Assembly (NCBI GenBank): GCA_017645785.1
Contig: JAGCNW010000015.1
Coordinates: forward strand, 38,389-102,388
Direction: 5' to 3'
Source: Treponema sp.
GTDB taxonomy: Bacteria > Spirochaetota > Spirochaetia > Treponematales > Treponemataceae
Length of the DNA: 64,000 bases
The notes under the pieces are model-generated. The model saw only the letters and a list, made by a program, of their open reading frames with translations. It was not told where the DNA came from and ran no database searches. Made by a program: the position numbers and the translations under genes. Positions 62,511 to 64,000 of the stretch are shown in pieces (the first letter of the stretch is position 1; each line of letters starts with the position of its first letter).

Positions 62511-62630
62511 ATGTACAGTAATGTTATCGAACGCGAGACGCCGCTTAATGTTGTGTTTTACGAAACGCAACAAGGAACGTAGCCGTGCCGCGATTTTTTG
62601 CTCGCGCTTGCAAAGGACGACAGGCGCGAG
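62511..62630 (+). pseudogene. HigB/RelE-superfamily toxin fragment interrupted by an IS element
   Basis: In the frame from ATG 62511 the translation includes VVFYETQQGT, a stop (TAG at 62580-62582), then PCRDFLLALAKDDRRE, ending exactly at the IS boundary. The reconstructed pattern FYET..G..P...FL is that of phage Gp49-like HigB toxins. The gene is broken twice: by an internal amber codon and by the insertion. The remaining part should lie beyond the other end of the element, outside the window. Confidence 0.55.
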
Positions 62631-62657
62631 TGAAGTGTACCCCAAATTTTGTACACT

Positions 62658-63440
62658 TTAACAGGTGGGCAAAGGGGACTTGGTTCTGAATTGAACAGGA
62701 CTGAGTCCATTTAATTTTAGCTTAATCCGCCTGGTATTATAATAATCAATATATCCTATTAAATCTTTAATGAACACCCCCGCGTCTTCATATTTGTTCG
62801 GATAAAGCAATTCTGACTTCATTATTCCAAACCAATTTTCCATAACAGAGTTGTCCAAGCAATTTCCTTTCCGGGACATGCTCTGAATTATTCCCTTTTC
62901 CTTCAAACGGTTTTGATATCTTTTCTGCTGGTACTGCCATCCTTGGTCTGAATGAAAGACAAGGCCTTTGCATTCTGGAACTTTCTCAAACGCCTTGTCA
63001 AGCATGTCCATCACTTGATTGAAATCCGGCCGATACGAAATGTTATAGCTGACAATTTCACCGTTATACATATCAAGAATCGGCGAAAGAAACACCTTTT
63101 TCTCGCCAATATTTATCTGAGTGACATCGGTTGCCCATTTTTGATTTTCTTTCGTGGCTGAAAAATTCCTGTCAATGACATTCGGAGCAGTTTTGCCGAC
63201 AGTTCCCCTATACGAATTATATCTTACTCGTCTTTGCACGCTTTTAAGGCCGTTCTTTCTCATAAGCCTATGAACAGTCTTATGGTTTATCAAAATGCCT
63301 TCATTTTTTAGCTGCAAAGTGATGCGTCTGACACCATATCGGCCTTTATGTTCATGATATATGCCAATTATCCGTTTTTCTATTAGTCCATACTTGTCTT
63401 TTTTCGGTTTTATGGCTGCATAAAAAGTGCTTGCAGGCAT
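62658..63440 (-). CDS. IS3-family transposase, OrfB catalytic part
   Basis: 260 residues from ATG 63440. An HTH-like N-terminal region (YHEHKGRYGVRRITLQLKNEGILINHKTVHRLM) precedes the integrase core with the DDE triad in WATDVTQ, FHSDQGWQYQ and VMENWFG. The C-terminal IDYYNTRRIKLKLNGLSPVQF is family-typical. The frame is open far upstream of the ATG, so the natural product is probably an OrfAB fusion made by -1 frameshifting at the A7 run near 63551-63557. Confidence 0.93.
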   Translation of the reverse strand: MPASTFYAAIKPKKDKYGLIEKRIIGIYHEHKGRYGVRRITLQLKNEGILINHKTVHRLMRKNGLKSVQRRVRYNSYRGTVGKTAPNVIDRNFSATKENQKWATDVTQINIGEKKVFLSPILDMYNGEIVSYNISYRPDFNQVMDMLDKAFEKVPECKGLVFHSDQGWQYQQKRYQNRLKEKGIIQSMSRKGNCLDNSVMENWFGIMKSELLYPNKYEDAGVFIKDLIGYIDYYNTRRIKLKLNGLSPVQFRTKSPLPTC

Positions 63441-63481
63441 CTTAAAATATGAAAGCAGTTTGCGAAGAGAAAACTTGCGCC

Positions 63482-64000
63482 TTAATTCTCCGATGGCTCT
63501 TGCCTTGAGCTCTGTCCGGATTTCTCTTCTTCCCGAATTAAGGCCCTCAATTTTTTTAAGATTGCGTTTTCCATCCTGAGGTATTCATTCTCTTCCCTCA
63601 ATTTTTCAAGCTCAGTTTTTTGCAAAGCCTGTTTTTCTTTCTGTTTCTTAGTCATTGTCTTAGGGTCTCCGCGTCTGTCCCTGTCCAACAAACAATAGCC
63701 GCCTTCAGAGTATTTCTTTCTCCAATTTCTAAGCAAAGAAGTTGTCGATATTTTGAAAAAAGCGCATGTTTTATAATCGGACAGATTGTATTCACGCTGA
63801 TATTTTAACACATGCGCCTTGAACTGTGTATCGTATGAGCGAGTTTTTTTGATTAATGCGTTTGAGCCGTTCGCCTTATACTTGAGAACTATTGAACGAA
63901 TTGTTGACTTGTTAACGCCAAATTCTTTTGCGATTAGCTTGTAACCGTCTCCAGAATTTAGATAATGGGCGATGATGTTCGCCTTATCTTCATCTGATAA
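63482..64000 (-). CDS. IS3-family OrfA, N-terminus beyond the window
   Basis: At least 172 residues, open to the window edge. It starts in the window with LSDEDKANIIAHYLNSGDGYKLIAKEFGVNKSTI and contains two helix-turn-helix units (the second DYKTCAFFKISTTSLLRNWRKKY), as in IS150-type OrfA, then a leucine-zipper-like LEKLREENEYLRMENAILKKL. It binds the element ends. It stops at 63482 (TAA), 41 bases before the orfB ATG, in the frame one base off from OrfB. Confidence 0.88.
   Translation of the reverse strand, partial: LSDEDKANIIAHYLNSGDGYKLIAKEFGVNKSTIRSIVLKYKANGSNALIKKTRSYDTQFKAHVLKYQREYNLSDYKTCAFFKISTTSLLRNWRKKYSEGGYCLLDRDRRGDPKTMTKKQKEKQALQKTELEKLREENEYLRMENAILKKLRALIREEEKSGQSSRQEPSEN
63550..63557 (-). 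promoter_or_regulatory. Candidate -1 frameshift site
   Basis: The minus strand reads TTAAAAAAATTG, where seven consecutive A can slip. In the -1 frame the sequence stays open through to OrfB. Programmed slippage at such sites makes the OrfAB transposase in IS3 elements. Confidence 0.6.

Larger units (their letters stand above)
62631..64000 (-). mobile_element. IS3-family insertion sequence, truncated by the window edge
   Basis: The element contains orfB (62658-63440) and orfA (63482 to beyond 64000). Its left end starts TGAAGTGTACC at 62631, with the TG terminus typical of the family. The terminal region holds a short inverted repeat AAGTGTAC/GTACACTT (62633-62640, 62651-62658). The other end and target duplication cannot be seen. 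The orfA/orfB architecture and sequence resemble the IS150 group. Confidence 0.9.

Noticed and set aside
62491..62512. Consensus TTGACA and TATAAT before the HigB fragment
   Set aside because: They are only 10 bp apart, too close to act together; each could belong to another weak promoter (TTGACA with TACAGT at 17 bp).

Overview
The window is about 64 kb of a spirochaete chromosome, most likely a host-associated Treponema. The evidence is a class I lysyl-tRNA synthetase, a mitochondrial-EFG1-like elongation factor G, an RNA polymerase beta subunit with Asn in place of the usual rifampicin-site Ser, spirochaete-type lipoprotein signals, and fermentation genes (pflA, pflB). Genus is inferred from gene content; no rRNA gene is present.

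Layout. 1-0.8 kb: 3' -truncated lipoprotein gene. 0.96-3.9 kb (+): AraC-type regulator, MinD/FlhG-like ATPase and lgt. 3.97-8.5 kb (-): transketolase, an EIIA-type protein, an unrecognised gene and a CBS-ACT protein. 8.7-13.4 kb (-): branched-chain amino acid ABC transporter livK-livH-livM-livG-livF. 13.6-42.1 kb (-): a nearly uninterrupted translation/transcription block. Read in the direction of transcription it is tRNA-Thr, rpmG, tRNA-Trp, secE, nusG, rplK, rplA, rplJ, rplL, rpoB, rpoC; then rpsL, rpsG; then tuf with the S10, spc and alpha operon genes through rplQ and a small zinc-ribbon gene. 42.2-48.0 kb (-): a 1923-residue beta-helix surface lipoprotein. 48.1-52.1 kb (+): LapA-like and SPOR proteins, lysS and a membrane protein. 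52.1-53.4 kb (-): a nucleotidyltransferase two-gene module resembling toxin-antitoxin systems, and an XRE regulator remnant. 53.4-57.9 kb (-): a RecA-fold ATPase, fusA and a probable outer-membrane barrel. 58.0-61.3 kb (-): pflA and pflB. 61.6-62.4 kb (+): Phd/PIN toxin-antitoxin pair. 62.5-64.0 kb: a HigB-like toxin remnant interrupted by an IS3-family element that runs off the window.

Regulatory structure is the most unusual content. Five genes have a -10 box only 6-8 bases before the start codon and no Shine-Dalgarno sequence, so they are probably transcribed as leaderless mRNAs. A palindromic TTGCAA appears to serve as the -35 element of two divergent promoters. The ribosomal block contains several structured untranslated regions: about 440 nt before tuf, five tandem hairpins between rplJ and rplL, an attenuator-like hairpin between rplL and rpoB, and a 5'-terminal hairpin before rpmJ. 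A family of short intergenic palindromes with a TCAAG/CTTGA loop recurs from 38 to 59 kb, including a four-copy 34-bp tandem array.

All calls come from reading the sequence and from knowledge of the families. No database search or folding program was run.
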